The notes: generated from the letters alone by a model not told the origin. Positions 37,654 to 47,225 are shown, numbered from the stretch's first letter. The stretch is 64,000 bases of DNA from Lishizhenia tianjinensis (GCA_943330745.2 CALQIX020000008.1:1-64000), one strand, 5' to 3'. Made by a program: numbers and translations.

Positions 37654-37666
37654 CATTTTATCTTTG
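37639..37666 (+). promoter_or_regulatory. Promoter of thiL
   Basis: TTG at 37639-37641, a 17-bp gap and TATCTTTG at 37659-37666, an exact -7 box, 13 bp before the thiL ATG. It overlaps the upstream terminator. Confidence 0.65.
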
Positions 37667-37679
37667 TAAATAAAAGTTA

Positions 37680-38717
37680 ATGTCAGAACAACGAACAGAA
37701 ATAAGCAGCTTAGGTGAGTTTGGATTAATCAAACACCTGGCCAGTAAAATTGAAGTAAAAAATGCCTCAACTCTAAAAGGAATTGGCGACGATGCTGCAG
37801 TTATTGATATCGGAAATGGTGAAGTTCAGTTAATTTCTACAGACATGTTGGTCGAAGGCGTACATTTTGACCTAACTTACCTTCCGTTAAAATATTTAGG
37901 ATACAAAGCAGTTGCTGTCAACGTTTCAGATATTTGTGCCATGAATGGTATTGCCGAACAGATTACCGTTTCAATTGCATTTTCAAATCGTTTTCCAGTT
38001 GAAGCCATAGATGAGTTATACCTGGGAATGCGTGAAGCGTGTGAAAAATATAATGTGGATTTAGTGGGGGGAGATACAACCTCCTCATTATCTGGACTAG
38101 TTATTAGTATCACTGCAATTGGAAAAGCAAAAAAAGAACAAGTGGTATATCGATCAAATGCTGGTGAACACGATTTAATTGTTGTTTCAGGTGATCTTGG
38201 TGGTGCTTATATGGGATTACAGATTTTAGAAAGAGAAAAACAAATTTTTAAAGAAAACCCATCTGTTCAGCCTGACTTAGACGGCAATGATTACATTTTA
38301 CAACGCCAAATGAAACCCGAAGCTCGGGTCGATGTAATTCAATTTTTAAAAGAATTGGATGTTGTTCCTACTTCTATGATTGATATTTCTGATGGCTTAG
38401 CCTCTGAGTTATTTCATATTTGTTCAACAAGCAATACAGGGTGTCATATTTACGATGAAAAAATCCCAATTGATGCTCAAACATCGATGGCAGCAATAGA
38501 TTTTGAAATGGATCCAAGTACGTGTGCCTTGAATGGGGGAGAAGATTATGAATTGTTATTTACGATTAAACAAGCCGATTTTGATAAAATAAAGGGAAAT
38601 CCACACATGACAATAATAGGACATATTACAGATCTAAATGATGGCATGTATTTTATTGACAAACAAGGAAGTGCTATTCATTTGCAGGCACAAGGCTGGC
38701 AACATTTTAATTCGTGA
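37680..38717 (+). CDS. thiL: Thiamine-monophosphate kinase
   Basis: ThiL phosphorylates thiamine phosphate to thiamine diphosphate, the last step of cofactor synthesis. The 345-residue protein belongs to the PurM/ThiL ATPase fold: GIGDDAAVID near residues 35-44 binds ATP and magnesium, STDMLVEGVHFDL near 58-70 and VGGDTTSS near 125-132 are family signatures, and MIDISDGLASEL and NGGEDYELLF occur in the C-terminal half. It has its own promoter and is not next to other thiamine genes. No TPP riboswitch is visible upstream. Confidence 0.95.
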   Translation: MSEQRTEISSLGEFGLIKHLASKIEVKNASTLKGIGDDAAVIDIGNGEVQLISTDMLVEGVHFDLTYLPLKYLGYKAVAVNVSDICAMNGIAEQITVSIAFSNRFPVEAIDELYLGMREACEKYNVDLVGGDTTSSLSGLVISITAIGKAKKEQVVYRSNAGEHDLIVVSGDLGGAYMGLQILEREKQIFKENPSVQPDLDGNDYILQRQMKPEARVDVIQFLKELDVVPTSMIDISDGLASELFHICSTSNTGCHIYDEKIPIDAQTSMAAIDFEMDPSTCALNGGEDYELLFTIKQADFDKIKGNPHMTIIGHITDLNDGMYFIDKQGSAIHLQAQGWQHFNS

Positions 38718-38810
38718 TATTAATCATCTTTTAATCCATTATAAGTCATTTTTTGATGAGCCATTAGCGACTAATTTAGCATTTTAAATGTTAAATTAAT
38801 TCCAAGTTAA

Positions 38811-39092
38811 ATGGCAAATACAACAGTTTCACAATCGGATTTTATAAAAAATGCAGAGTTTAATCGATTTGGATTAATCACTGTAATCTTAACGTTAGTT
38901 GGGTGTTTGGGTGGGCTAACGGTTGGATTAGGTGCTATTGAAAGTACAGTAGCACTAATAGTCGTGATAATTCCAACAATGATTACATTAAGCTTTCTTT
39001 TAGCAGTTTCTCCCATGAAATGGATATTTTCTGCTGCTACGGTAAGTTTGTCAATTGACTTAATTTTAATGACTTACTATCTTCTTACTTGA
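38811..39092 (+). CDS. Small membrane protein of unknown function
   Basis: A 93-residue protein with a polar N-terminus (residues 1-20) and three hydrophobic segments (about 22-40, 43-62 and 68-91). The last two are joined by MKWIFSA. It looks like a real gene because it has a clear ATG, a sensible hydrophobic pattern and lies on the same strand as its neighbours, but I recognise no family. Its AT-rich upstream gap (38718-38810) shows no exact -7 box. Confidence 0.55.
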   Translation: MANTTVSQSDFIKNAEFNRFGLITVILTLVGCLGGLTVGLGAIESTVALIVVIIPTMITLSFLLAVSPMKWIFSAATVSLSIDLILMTYYLLT

Positions 39093-39124
39093 AACTAAAG
39101 TCTAGTAGATTCCGTAAAGATTGT

Positions 39125-39154
39125 TTGCAAGTTTGAATGGATTTTATATCTTTG
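39125..39154 (+). promoter_or_regulatory. Promoter of the lipocalin-like lipoprotein gene
   Basis: TTG at 39125-39127, a 19-bp gap and TATCTTTG at 39147-39154: the best-matching full promoter of this stretch, 11 bp before the ATG at 39166. Confidence 0.7.
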
Positions 39155-39165
39155 ACTAACTCAAT

Positions 39166-39594
39166 ATGAATATGAAAGCAATCTCATCGTTTTTTCTTAT
39201 CGGTTTTTTAGTTACTTCATGTTATAAATATGAAGAAGGACCCCGAATTTCATTACTTAGTCGTAAGGCAAGAATATGTAATGAATGGAGATTGGGAACA
39301 TATTTAGATAATGGTACTGACAAAACTAATTTGGACGAAACAACTACATTAACCATTGAAAAAGATGGAACATATTCTATTTCAACTGTTAAATCAGAAT
39401 TGGGACAATTGCAGTCTACGTTTTCTCATGGTACTTGGGTCTTTCAAAATGGACAAGGTCAAATTATTATGACTGGAAGTCAAACCGGAGCTACACCCGT
39501 TACTTACGATATTTTGGAACTTAGAAATTCACAATTACAATTGCGCAAAAAAGTGGTTGGAATTTACTATACCTATATTTATCAAGGGAAATAA
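39166..39594 (+). CDS. Lipocalin-like lipoprotein
   Basis: A 142-residue lipoprotein with the lipobox VTSC (Cys19). The mature part resembles the small lipocalin-like beta-barrel proteins common in Bacteroidota: a Trp-containing opening NEWRLGTYLDNG, a TTLTIEKDGTYSIS strand pair, GTWVFQNGQGQIIMTG and a final strand pair with LQLRKKV. The ligand is unknown. An in-frame second ATG lies 6 bp downstream and could also serve. It converges on the CapA-like gene, leaving 2 bp between the stop codons. Confidence 0.65.
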   Translation: MNMKAISSFFLIGFLVTSCYKYEEGPRISLLSRKARICNEWRLGTYLDNGTDKTNLDETTTLTIEKDGTYSISTVKSELGQLQSTFSHGTWVFQNGQGQIIMTGSQTGATPVTYDILELRNSQLQLRKKVVGIYYTYIYQGK

Positions 39595-39596
39595 AT

Positions 39597-40808
39597 TTAT
39601 TTCTCCGGAAAAAATAATTCTTTCGCTTCTTTCAATAAGTCCCTTGTGTCCATTGCAAATTCTTTGATTTGTAATTCCTCGGTAGAGGTGAGGTTATATT
39701 TAGATGGATTCTTTTCCCAACTTGAAACTGGAATTACATAATATCCTCTTGGTTTACCGCCTAATTGCACCCAAAATGGATAATATCCCCAATCATTCCA
39801 GGTGATTTTTCCTGCAACAATTTCTAAGTTCAATTCAACACCGATTCCTCCATTTTTATAACGATCTCGTTGATTACTGATAAAATTCCCTAAGCTAAAT
39901 GCTACCGGCACATTTTTTTTAGGATTGTTTTTAGGGTGAATTATTTTTAAAGGTTGGATAACATGTGGATGCATTCCGATAATTGCATCTACGCCTAAAT
40001 CCGCCATCCACTGCGCTAATTTATCTTGATAAGTGTTCTCTTTGCGTTGGTATTCATCTCCCCAGTGTATTGTGGTAATAATAAAATCAGCTCCTTTTTC
40101 TTTTGCTTTTTTAATATCCTTTCGCATGATTGCCGTATCAATGAGATTCACAATATTTGGTGGTGTTACAGCAATTCCATTTGTTCCATAAGAATAATTT
40201 AAAAAAGCGATTTGAGCACCATTTGTTTCCCATAAATACGGATAAAGTTTATCTCGATCAGCTTTATTTTTAAAAGTACCTGTATGCATGAATTTTAAGG
40301 TGTCTAATACATCAAGTGTCCTTTCAAGTCCTTTTTTCCCTTTGTCCTGGGAATGATTATTGGCAGTAATTAAGAACTTGAATCCTGTTTCCATAATGGC
40401 TTTAGCATACGAATCTGGCGAACAAAATAAGGGATATCCAGAATAAGGAGCACCTGCTAATGTAACTTCTAGGTTTGCAATGGCTAAATCATAGGAAGAC
40501 ACATGTTCTTTAATGTATTGAAACCAATGCTCGTAAACGTATTCTTCTGTTGTTCCTTGTTTAGCCGCATCAATCATTGGTTTATGTCCCATCATATCTC
40601 CCACAAAAAACAAGGAGATTTTCTTGGGGATAGTATCTAATTTTGTTTCAGTGGAATGGTTACTATTTGAGGGGTGTGTTCCTTTATTGACCAATAGAAA
40701 GCCTGCTAAAATCACTGCAATTGCAATAGAAGTACCCAATACATAGTTTTTCCTTTGACTAATCCATTGAATTATATTTTTATAAAGCATATAGTATATT
40801 TTATTCAT
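39597..40808 (-). CDS. CapA-family metallophosphatase-like protein
   Basis: A 403-residue protein of the CapA/PgsA family, which shares a calcineurin-like fold and is named after a poly-gamma-glutamate capsule gene. An N-terminal membrane helix (about 23-42) anchors a periplasmic domain with the metal-site blocks FFVGDMMGH near residue 68, ANLEVTLAG near 110, ANNHSQDKG near 149, HWGDEY near 249 and MHPHVIQP near 280. No other capsule genes are adjacent, so a general envelope role is more likely than polyglutamate synthesis. An internal Met at residue 7 is an alternative start. Confidence 0.85.
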   Translation of the reverse strand: MNKIYYMLYKNIIQWISQRKNYVLGTSIAIAVILAGFLLVNKGTHPSNSNHSTETKLDTIPKKISLFFVGDMMGHKPMIDAAKQGTTEEYVYEHWFQYIKEHVSSYDLAIANLEVTLAGAPYSGYPLFCSPDSYAKAIMETGFKFLITANNHSQDKGKKGLERTLDVLDTLKFMHTGTFKNKADRDKLYPYLWETNGAQIAFLNYSYGTNGIAVTPPNIVNLIDTAIMRKDIKKAKEKGADFIITTIHWGDEYQRKENTYQDKLAQWMADLGVDAIIGMHPHVIQPLKIIHPKNNPKKNVPVAFSLGNFISNQRDRYKNGGIGVELNLEIVAGKITWNDWGYYPFWVQLGGKPRGYYVIPVSSWEKNPSKYNLTSTEELQIKEFAMDTRDLLKEAKELFFPEK

Positions 40809-40943
40809 TTTTTAACTGATTTAGATGGCCGAAAAAACCTTGCTATTTAATCAACGTTTAACAAATTTACCATTTTTAATATAAGTTAATGAACTGTTTA
40901 AAAAATCAACTGTTGTTACTATCAATAAATAAGCTTTCTACAG

Positions 40944-40951
40944 TATATTTG
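40944..40951 (+). promoter_or_regulatory. Probable -7 box of gcvP
   Basis: TATATTTG matches TAnnTTTG exactly, 26 bp before the ATG at 40978. No correctly spaced TTG. No glycine-riboswitch-like structure is visible in the 170-bp upstream gap. Confidence 0.45.
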
Positions 40952-40977
40952 CATACACAAACTTGAAAATAAATACC

Positions 40978-43818
40978 ATGAACTCTTTTTCAAAAAGACA
41001 TATCGGGCCGAACGCAGCGGAGCGAAAAGAAATGTTAGATACTATCGGTGTTACTTCCTTAAACGAGTTGATTGATAAAACAATTCCTGCCCCAATTCGA
41101 CTAAATCGAGAGCTGAATATAGACGATGCCATGACCGAATATGAGTATCTTAATCACGTTCAACAGCTTGGTAATAAAAACAAGGTATTTAAGTCCTTTA
41201 TTGGTTTAGGATATAATGAAACCATTGTTCCTCCAGTGATTTTAAGAAATGTTCTCGAAAATCCGGGATGGTATACGGCTTATACCCCTTATCAAGCTGA
41301 GATAGCGCAAGGAAGGTTGGAAGCGTTATTGAATTTTCAGACAATGATAATTGATTTGACTGGGCTAGAAATGGCAAATGCATCTCTTTTGGATGAAGCT
41401 ACTTCTGCGTCGGAGGCAATGATTATGTTTTATAATTCGCGTTCAAGATCCGATGTGAAGGAAGGAAAAAATAAATTTTTCGTTGCTGAGAATACTTTTG
41501 CACAAACGATAGAGGTAGTTCAGGGGAGAGCGAAAAATTTGGGTATAGAATTAGTGATTGGAAGTCCTGAGCAAATAGATCTATCTACAGGATTTTTTGG
41601 GTCCCTTGTACAATACCCTGATGCAAATGGGCACGTATTGGATTTACAAGCATTTATTAATAAAGCGAAAAATCAGGGTGTTCAAGTAGCTGTAGCTGCT
41701 GATCTTTTATCGTTAGTCTTGCTAAAGTCGCCAGGTTCAATGGCTGCTGATGTGGTTTTAGGTAATTCTCAACGTTTTGGCGTCCCAATGGGATATGGTG
41801 GACCTCATGCCGCTTTTTTTGCTGCCAAGGATGAGTATAAACGAAATATGCCTGGTCGTATAATTGGTGTATCAAAAGATGCAGATGATAATTTGGCTTT
41901 AAGAATGGCACTTCAAACGAGAGAACAACATATTAAAAGAGATAAAGCTACTTCAAACATTTGTACCGCGCAGGCACTTTTGGCGGTAATGGCAAGTATG
42001 TATGCCGTATATCATGGTCCAGATGGATTGAAGGAAATTTCAGTGCACGTCCACGAATTGGCTAAAAAAACAGCTCATGAACTAAAAAAATCAGGAATTA
42101 CTTTAGGAAGCGAAAGTTTCTTTGATACGATTTGGATTAAAAATGTTCCTGCCACACAAATTCAATCTGTCCTTCAAACGAATGGTATGAATGTGAATTG
42201 TATCAATGAATCTGAAATTACAATTAGTTTTGGCGAGCCGCATACTTCAACAGACGTTGATCAACTAGTTTCATTGATTATACAGGCATCTAATCCACAA
42301 CCTGTTGCCCCTTTCCAAGAGATTTTGAATGGTATAACTTTACGTTCCGATACTATATTAACGCATCCTGTTTTTAATTCGCATCATTCTGAATCAAAAA
42401 TGATGAGGTATTTGAAACGGTTGGAGAATAAAGATTTGTCATTAGTTCATAGCATGATCGCATTAGGTTCTTGTACCATGAAATTAAATGCCGCTGCTGA
42501 GTTAATGCCAATTACAAATCCTCTATTTGCTAACATGCACCCATTTGCACCACTTGATCAAGCTGCCGGATATCATGAGATGTTCCGTCAGTTAGAAAAA
42601 GATTTATGTGAATGTACGGGCTTCTCGGCTGTTTCTCTTCAGCCTAATTCTGGCGCACAAGGTGAATATGCTGGATTAATGGTTATTAAAGCGTATCATG
42701 AGTCAAGAGGAGATTTACATAGAAACAAAATGATTATTCCTTCATCTGCTCATGGAACAAATCCAGCTTCGGCCGTAATGGCTGGCTTTGAGGTCGTTGT
42801 TACTGGTTGTGATGAAAATGGAAACATTAACATTGATGAATTACAAAAGGTAGCAGTAGAATTGAAAGATTCATTGGCTGGATTAATGGTTACATATCCA
42901 TCAACTCACGGTGTATTTGAAGAAGGAATTCGCGAAATAACTGCAATCATTCATGAAAACGGTGGACAGGTTTATATGGACGGAGCAAACATGAATGCTC
43001 AAGTAGGTTTAACAAATCCGGGTAATATTGGAGCGGACGTTTGTCACTTAAATTTACACAAAACATTTGCAATTCCTCATGGAGGAGGCGGGCCTGGAAT
43101 GGGTCCAATTGGGGTTGCATCACATTTAGCACCTTTCTTACCGAGCAATCCTTTTGTAAAAACGGGCGGAGTTCAACCAATTAAAGCAATTTCAGCTGCA
43201 CCTTATGGCAGCGCATTGATATTATTGATTTCATACGGTTACATTAAGATGCTAGGGTCAAAAGGGCTAAGAGAATCTACTGAAATTGCCATTTTGAATG
43301 CAAATTATATTGCCGCAAAATTAAAAGGGCATTACGATATTTTGTACACGGGTAAAAATGGAACGGTGGCACACGAAATGATTTTGGATTGTCGTGATTT
43401 CAAAAAAACTTCTGAGGTTGAAGTGGCGGATATGGCAAAGCGATTGATTGATTTTGGATTCCATGCGCCAACGGTATCTTTTCCAGTTGCTGGAACATTG
43501 ATGATTGAACCAACGGAATCCGAGGATAAAGCTGAGCTGGATCGTTTTATTGTAGCAATGATCAAAATCCGTGAAGAAATTAAGGAGATTGAAAATGGTC
43601 ATGCTGATAAAGAAAACAACTTGTTGAAAAATGCTCCACATACAGCTGATTGCATTATCAATCAAAATTGGAATTATCCATACACACCTCAAGAAGCGGT
43701 TTATCCAGTTTCGTATTTGAAAGAGTATAAATATTGGGTTCCCGTTCGTCGAGTTGACAATGCTTTTGGAGATAGGAATTTAATTTGCTCATGTCCTAGT
43801 ATTGAAAGTTACGCGTAA
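40978..43818 (+). CDS. gcvP: Glycine dehydrogenase (decarboxylating), P protein of the glycine cleavage system
   Basis: The PLP enzyme that decarboxylates glycine and loads the aminomethyl group on the lipoyl H protein. At 946 residues it is the single-chain form, with both halves (separate GcvPA/GcvPB in some bacteria) in one polypeptide. Landmarks: FSKRHIGPN at the N-terminus, GLGYNET, SLLDEATSASEAM, and in the second half the PLP loop HLNLHKTFAIPHGGGGPGMGP with Lys695 as the expected Schiff-base residue. I start at the ATG at 40978, not at the in-frame TTG 15 bp upstream. bshB1 follows after 3 bp; gcvT and gcvH are not nearby. Confidence 0.96.
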   Translation: MNSFSKRHIGPNAAERKEMLDTIGVTSLNELIDKTIPAPIRLNRELNIDDAMTEYEYLNHVQQLGNKNKVFKSFIGLGYNETIVPPVILRNVLENPGWYTAYTPYQAEIAQGRLEALLNFQTMIIDLTGLEMANASLLDEATSASEAMIMFYNSRSRSDVKEGKNKFFVAENTFAQTIEVVQGRAKNLGIELVIGSPEQIDLSTGFFGSLVQYPDANGHVLDLQAFINKAKNQGVQVAVAADLLSLVLLKSPGSMAADVVLGNSQRFGVPMGYGGPHAAFFAAKDEYKRNMPGRIIGVSKDADDNLALRMALQTREQHIKRDKATSNICTAQALLAVMASMYAVYHGPDGLKEISVHVHELAKKTAHELKKSGITLGSESFFDTIWIKNVPATQIQSVLQTNGMNVNCINESEITISFGEPHTSTDVDQLVSLIIQASNPQPVAPFQEILNGITLRSDTILTHPVFNSHHSESKMMRYLKRLENKDLSLVHSMIALGSCTMKLNAAAELMPITNPLFANMHPFAPLDQAAGYHEMFRQLEKDLCECTGFSAVSLQPNSGAQGEYAGLMVIKAYHESRGDLHRNKMIIPSSAHGTNPASAVMAGFEVVVTGCDENGNINIDELQKVAVELKDSLAGLMVTYPSTHGVFEEGIREITAIIHENGGQVYMDGANMNAQVGLTNPGNIGADVCHLNLHKTFAIPHGGGGPGMGPIGVASHLAPFLPSNPFVKTGGVQPIKAISAAPYGSALILLISYGYIKMLGSKGLRESTEIAILNANYIAAKLKGHYDILYTGKNGTVAHEMILDCRDFKKTSEVEVADMAKRLIDFGFHAPTVSFPVAGTLMIEPTESEDKAELDRFIVAMIKIREEIKEIENGHADKENNLLKNAPHTADCIINQNWNYPYTPQEAVYPVSYLKEYKYWVPVRRVDNAFGDRNLICSCPSIESYA

Positions 43819-43821
43819 CTC

Positions 43822-44538
43822 ATGAATTTAGATATCCTTGCTTTTGGTGCCCATCCTGATGATGTGGAAATCTCTATGGGTGGAACAATCCTACATTATA
43901 TTGAGGAGGGGAAAAAAGTGGGTATAATTGATATTACTGAAGGTGAATTAGGAACAAGAGGATCTGTTGAAACTAGGTATGCTGAATCACAAGAATCTAG
44001 TGAACTTCTCGGAATTCATATGAGACAAAATCTCCAACTTAAAGATGGTTTTTTTCAACACAATGAAGAAAGTTTGAAGAAAATCATTCAACAAATTCGA
44101 AGATTAAAGCCGGAAATTGTTTTCGCCAATTCCATTGTTGATAGACACCCTGACCATGCACGTGCGGCTAAATTAGTTGCTGAAGCAGCCTTTCTTTCAG
44201 GATTAAGCAAGATTCATACTGAATGGGAGGGAGAGTCTCAAGAGGCGCATCGCCCTAGATTATTACTTCATTATATTCAGGATTATTTAATAGAGCCCAA
44301 CATCTTATTTGATGTAACACCCTATATGACCAAAAAAGTGGAATCTATAAAGTGTTATAAAACCCAGTTTTATGATCCCAATTCAGCAGAGCCCAACACA
44401 CCAATTTCAGGAAAAGATTTTTTAGATTTTCTAACGGGTAGAATGCGTGAATTTGGCCGACCCATTAACGCTGAATTTGCGGAAGGATTTACCTGTAATA
44501 AACTTCTTGGGGTTACCGATTTATTTAATCTGAAATAA
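43822..44538 (+). CDS. bshB1: Bacillithiol biosynthesis deacetylase BshB1
   Basis: A 238-residue zinc deacetylase of the PIG-L/LmbE family that removes acetyl from GlcNAc-malate in bacillithiol synthesis. The zinc motif AHPDDVE lies at residues 9-15, followed by the diagnostic ITEGELGTRGSVETR block, and the second ligand block HPDHARAAKL lies near 113-122. Bacillithiol is the main low-molecular thiol in many Bacteroidota. It is 3 bp behind gcvP and so co-transcribed, and a terminator follows. The alternative BshB2-type is excluded by the TRGSVETR pattern, as far as I can recall the family. Confidence 0.87.
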   Translation: MNLDILAFGAHPDDVEISMGGTILHYIEEGKKVGIIDITEGELGTRGSVETRYAESQESSELLGIHMRQNLQLKDGFFQHNEESLKKIIQQIRRLKPEIVFANSIVDRHPDHARAAKLVAEAAFLSGLSKIHTEWEGESQEAHRPRLLLHYIQDYLIEPNILFDVTPYMTKKVESIKCYKTQFYDPNSAEPNTPISGKDFLDFLTGRMREFGRPINAEFAEGFTCNKLLGVTDLFNLK

Positions 44539-44540
44539 AA

Positions 44541-44567
44541 AAAGCCGTCTTTTTGAGACGACTTTTT
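44541..44567. terminator. Bidirectional terminator between bshB1 and hppA
   Basis: A near-palindrome (44541-44550 with 44556-44565, one mismatch), flanked by A on the left and T on the right, so it can end transcription of both convergent genes. Confidence 0.8.
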
Positions 44568-44587
44568 AATAATTTATTTTTGAATGA

Positions 44588-47053
44588 TTAATGGTGTCCT
44601 TTATCTTTGGAGCAACATTCTTTTTTGTCTGATTTACATCCCTTGGCATCTCCACCAATCCATTTTCCATCTTTTCCATAATGTGACATGCAAATTGCTT
44701 TTTCTTCTGGAGAACATCCTTTTTCATCACACATTTTAGCACATTTAGCTTGAGTCATTTTAGCACACTTTGACATGTCGCATTTCATGTTCATTTCTTT
44801 GCCTTTACAACATGCCTTGTCTTTTCCGTGACATGCTTCCATTTTGTTCCCCGCTGTCGCCGATTTTTTATCAGAATCATGTCCAGAACCTAAAATCGGA
44901 GCAATAACTAAACCGATTAAACAGGTTAATTTAATTAAGATATTCATGGAAGGCCCGGAGGTGTCTTTAAATGGATCACCTACAGTATCACCGGTAACCG
45001 CTGCTTTGTGAGCGTCAGAGCCTTTAAAAGTCATTTCACCGTTGATTTCAACACCTGCTTCAAAAGATTTTTTTGCATTATCCCAAGCACCACCAGCATT
45101 GTTTTGGAAAACAGCCCAAAGTACACCAGAAACAGTTACCCCTGCCATATATCCACCTAACATTTCTGCAATTAACTGATTGTCATACCCTAATAACATC
45201 GGAAGTGTAGCGATAAGAATTGGAAAACCGATTGTTAAAACACCTGGTAACATCATTTCACGAAGTGCAGCTTTGGTTGAAATTTCAACGCATTTTCCGT
45301 ATTCTGGTTTACCCGTTCCTTCCATAATCCCTGGAATTTCTTTGAACTGACGACGAACTTCATATACCATATCCATGGCAGCTTTCCCCACAGAATTCAT
45401 TGCTAAAGCGGAAAACACGACTGGTATCATACCACCCACAAATAACATAGCTAAAACGGGAGCTTTGAAGATATTGATTCCATCAATTCCAGTGAAAGTT
45501 ACATATGCAGCAAATAAAGCCAACGAAGTTAACGCTGCAGATGCTATAGCAAAACCTTTTCCAGTTGCAGCGGTTGTATTACCTACTGAGTCTAAAATAT
45601 CAGTACGTTGACGCACTTCTTTCGGTAATTCACTCATTTCAGCGATACCACCTGCATTATCTGAGATAGGTCCAAATGCGTCAATTGCTAATTGCATAGC
45701 TGTTGTTGCCATCATTGCGGAAGCAGCTAAAGCAACACCGTAGAATCCAGCTAATGCGTATGATCCCCAAATTGCACCAGCAAATAATAATACTGTAGGA
45801 AACGTTGAAATCATACCTGTTGCCAGACCAGCAATAACATTTGTTCCAGCTCCTGTTGCAGATTTTTGAACAATTTTCAAGACTGGTTTTGTTCCTAAAC
45901 CTGTATAATATTCAGTCACTGAAGAGATAACACCACCAACAACTAAACCAACGATTGCCGCAAAGAAAACGCGCAGGGAAGAAATATCTTTAATTCCCTC
46001 ACCAAAGAAATCCATTTTCATTGTCGTAGGTAACATCCAAGTAACTAATCCATAACAAGCAATTGCCGTTAAGCCAATTGAAACCCAGTTGCCTAAATTT
46101 AATGCACCCTGTACTTGTTTCTCTTTTGCGTCATTACTTGAAATTTTAACAAGCATTGTTCCAATAATTGAGAATAAAATTCCAAAACCAGCTATAGCCA
46201 TTGGCAACAAGATTGGACCGATTCCTCCAAAAGAATCATTTATAGCCCCACCCATGTCTTTAATAACATAGTTCCCTAGAACCATCGCTGCTAAAACAGT
46301 TGCCACATAAGAACCAAATAAATCGGCCCCCATTCCAGCAACATCACCTACATTGTCTCCCACATTATCTGCAATAGTAGCAGGATTTCTAGGGTCATCT
46401 TCTGGAATACCTGCTTCAACTTTACCAACAAGGTCAGCACCAACGTCGGCAGCTTTGGTATAAATACCACCTCCAACGCGTGCAAACAAAGCAATTGATT
46501 CAGCACCCAAAGAAAAACCAGCTAAGGTTTCAAGTACAATTGTCATGTCCTCTGTATTTGTCCATTTACCACCCATGAAGAAATGGAAGAAAAATATAAA
46601 GAATGCAGTTAAACCCAAAACGGCTAATCCAGCAACACCTAATCCCATTACAGTTCCGCCTCCAAAAGAAACTTTCAATGCTTGGGGCAGGCTTGTGCGA
46701 GCGGCTTGTGTGGTGCGAACATTCGTTTTAGTCGCGATTTTCATCCCCATATTCCCAGCTAAGGCTGAAAAGAAAGCTCCGAATATAAAAGCGATAATAA
46801 TTAATAAATGTGTATGAACACCTGGAACAAAAGTAATTCCTGCTAAAACTACACTTGCAATGACAACAAAAATTGTTAATAATTTATACTCTGCTTTTAA
46901 AAATGCCAATGCACCTTCATAGATGTAGTCTGAAATTTCTTTCATTTTTCCATCGCCAGCATCCTGTTTCAATACCCAAGCTCTTTTCATTGCCATAAAA
47001 AGCAAACCTATAATTGCCATTACAATAGGCACATAAATCATCATTGACTCCAT
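44588..47053 (-). CDS. hppA: Membrane-bound ion-translocating pyrophosphatase with Cys-rich tail
   Basis: An integral-membrane pyrophosphatase that couples hydrolysis of pyrophosphate to pumping H+ or Na+. The core (residues 1-725) has about 16 helices, the substrate site DVGADLVGKVE (203-213) and DDPRNPATIADNVGDNVGD (219-237). GNTTAATGKG (491-500) has Ala where potassium-independent enzymes have Lys, so this is the K+-dependent type; H+ versus Na+ is undecided. Residues 726-821 form a tail not part of the core family, with 12 Cys and four His and many Lys (C741 to C814). In known structures the C-terminus faces the periplasm. It has a strong promoter and is transcribed alone. Confidence 0.95.
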   Translation of the reverse strand: MESMMIYVPIVMAIIGLLFMAMKRAWVLKQDAGDGKMKEISDYIYEGALAFLKAEYKLLTIFVVIASVVLAGITFVPGVHTHLLIIIAFIFGAFFSALAGNMGMKIATKTNVRTTQAARTSLPQALKVSFGGGTVMGLGVAGLAVLGLTAFFIFFFHFFMGGKWTNTEDMTIVLETLAGFSLGAESIALFARVGGGIYTKAADVGADLVGKVEAGIPEDDPRNPATIADNVGDNVGDVAGMGADLFGSYVATVLAAMVLGNYVIKDMGGAINDSFGGIGPILLPMAIAGFGILFSIIGTMLVKISSNDAKEKQVQGALNLGNWVSIGLTAIACYGLVTWMLPTTMKMDFFGEGIKDISSLRVFFAAIVGLVVGGVISSVTEYYTGLGTKPVLKIVQKSATGAGTNVIAGLATGMISTFPTVLLFAGAIWGSYALAGFYGVALAASAMMATTAMQLAIDAFGPISDNAGGIAEMSELPKEVRQRTDILDSVGNTTAATGKGFAIASAALTSLALFAAYVTFTGIDGINIFKAPVLAMLFVGGMIPVVFSALAMNSVGKAAMDMVYEVRRQFKEIPGIMEGTGKPEYGKCVEISTKAALREMMLPGVLTIGFPILIATLPMLLGYDNQLIAEMLGGYMAGVTVSGVLWAVFQNNAGGAWDNAKKSFEAGVEINGEMTFKGSDAHKAAVTGDTVGDPFKDTSGPSMNILIKLTCLIGLVIAPILGSGHDSDKKSATAGNKMEACHGKDKACCKGKEMNMKCDMSKCAKMTQAKCAKMCDEKGCSPEEKAICMSHYGKDGKWIGGDAKGCKSDKKECCSKDKGHH

Positions 47054-47091
47054 ACTTAGTTTTAAATTTGATTAAATTTATTTCGCGGGCG

Positions 47092-47122
47092 CAAAAGTAC
47101 ATTTTTCTACCCAACTGTGCAA
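47092..47122 (-). promoter_or_regulatory. Promoter of hppA
   Basis: Minus strand: TTG (complement of 47120-47122), a 20-bp gap and TACTTTTG (complement of 47092-47099), an exact -7 box, 38 bp before the start codon. Confidence 0.7.
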
Positions 47123-47180
47123 GTACGAGTGATTTAAAAAAGTGTTACGCTACTGTTAAGAAATAATTTTAGTTTCCATT

Positions 47181-47210
47181 TTGTAATTGCTTTTCAATTT
47201 TATATATTTG
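47181..47210 (+). promoter_or_regulatory. Promoter of tRNA-Phe
   Basis: TTG at 47181-47183, a 19-bp gap and TATATTTG at 47203-47210. It ends 15 bp before the mature tRNA 5' end, the right place for a short 5' leader. Confidence 0.75.
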
Positions 47211-47225
47211 CACTCCAAATAGGCT

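Noticed and set aside
37607-37679. Possible TPP riboswitch upstream of thiL
   Set aside because: The gap is only 73 bp and is filled by a terminator and a promoter, with no THI-box sequence.
40963-40977. In-frame TTG start for gcvP
   Set aside because: The ATG at 40978 gives the conserved N-terminus; the extra five residues have no support.
40809-40977. Possible glycine riboswitch upstream of gcvP
   Set aside because: No paired helices or conserved glycine-aptamer core are visible in this AT-rich gap.
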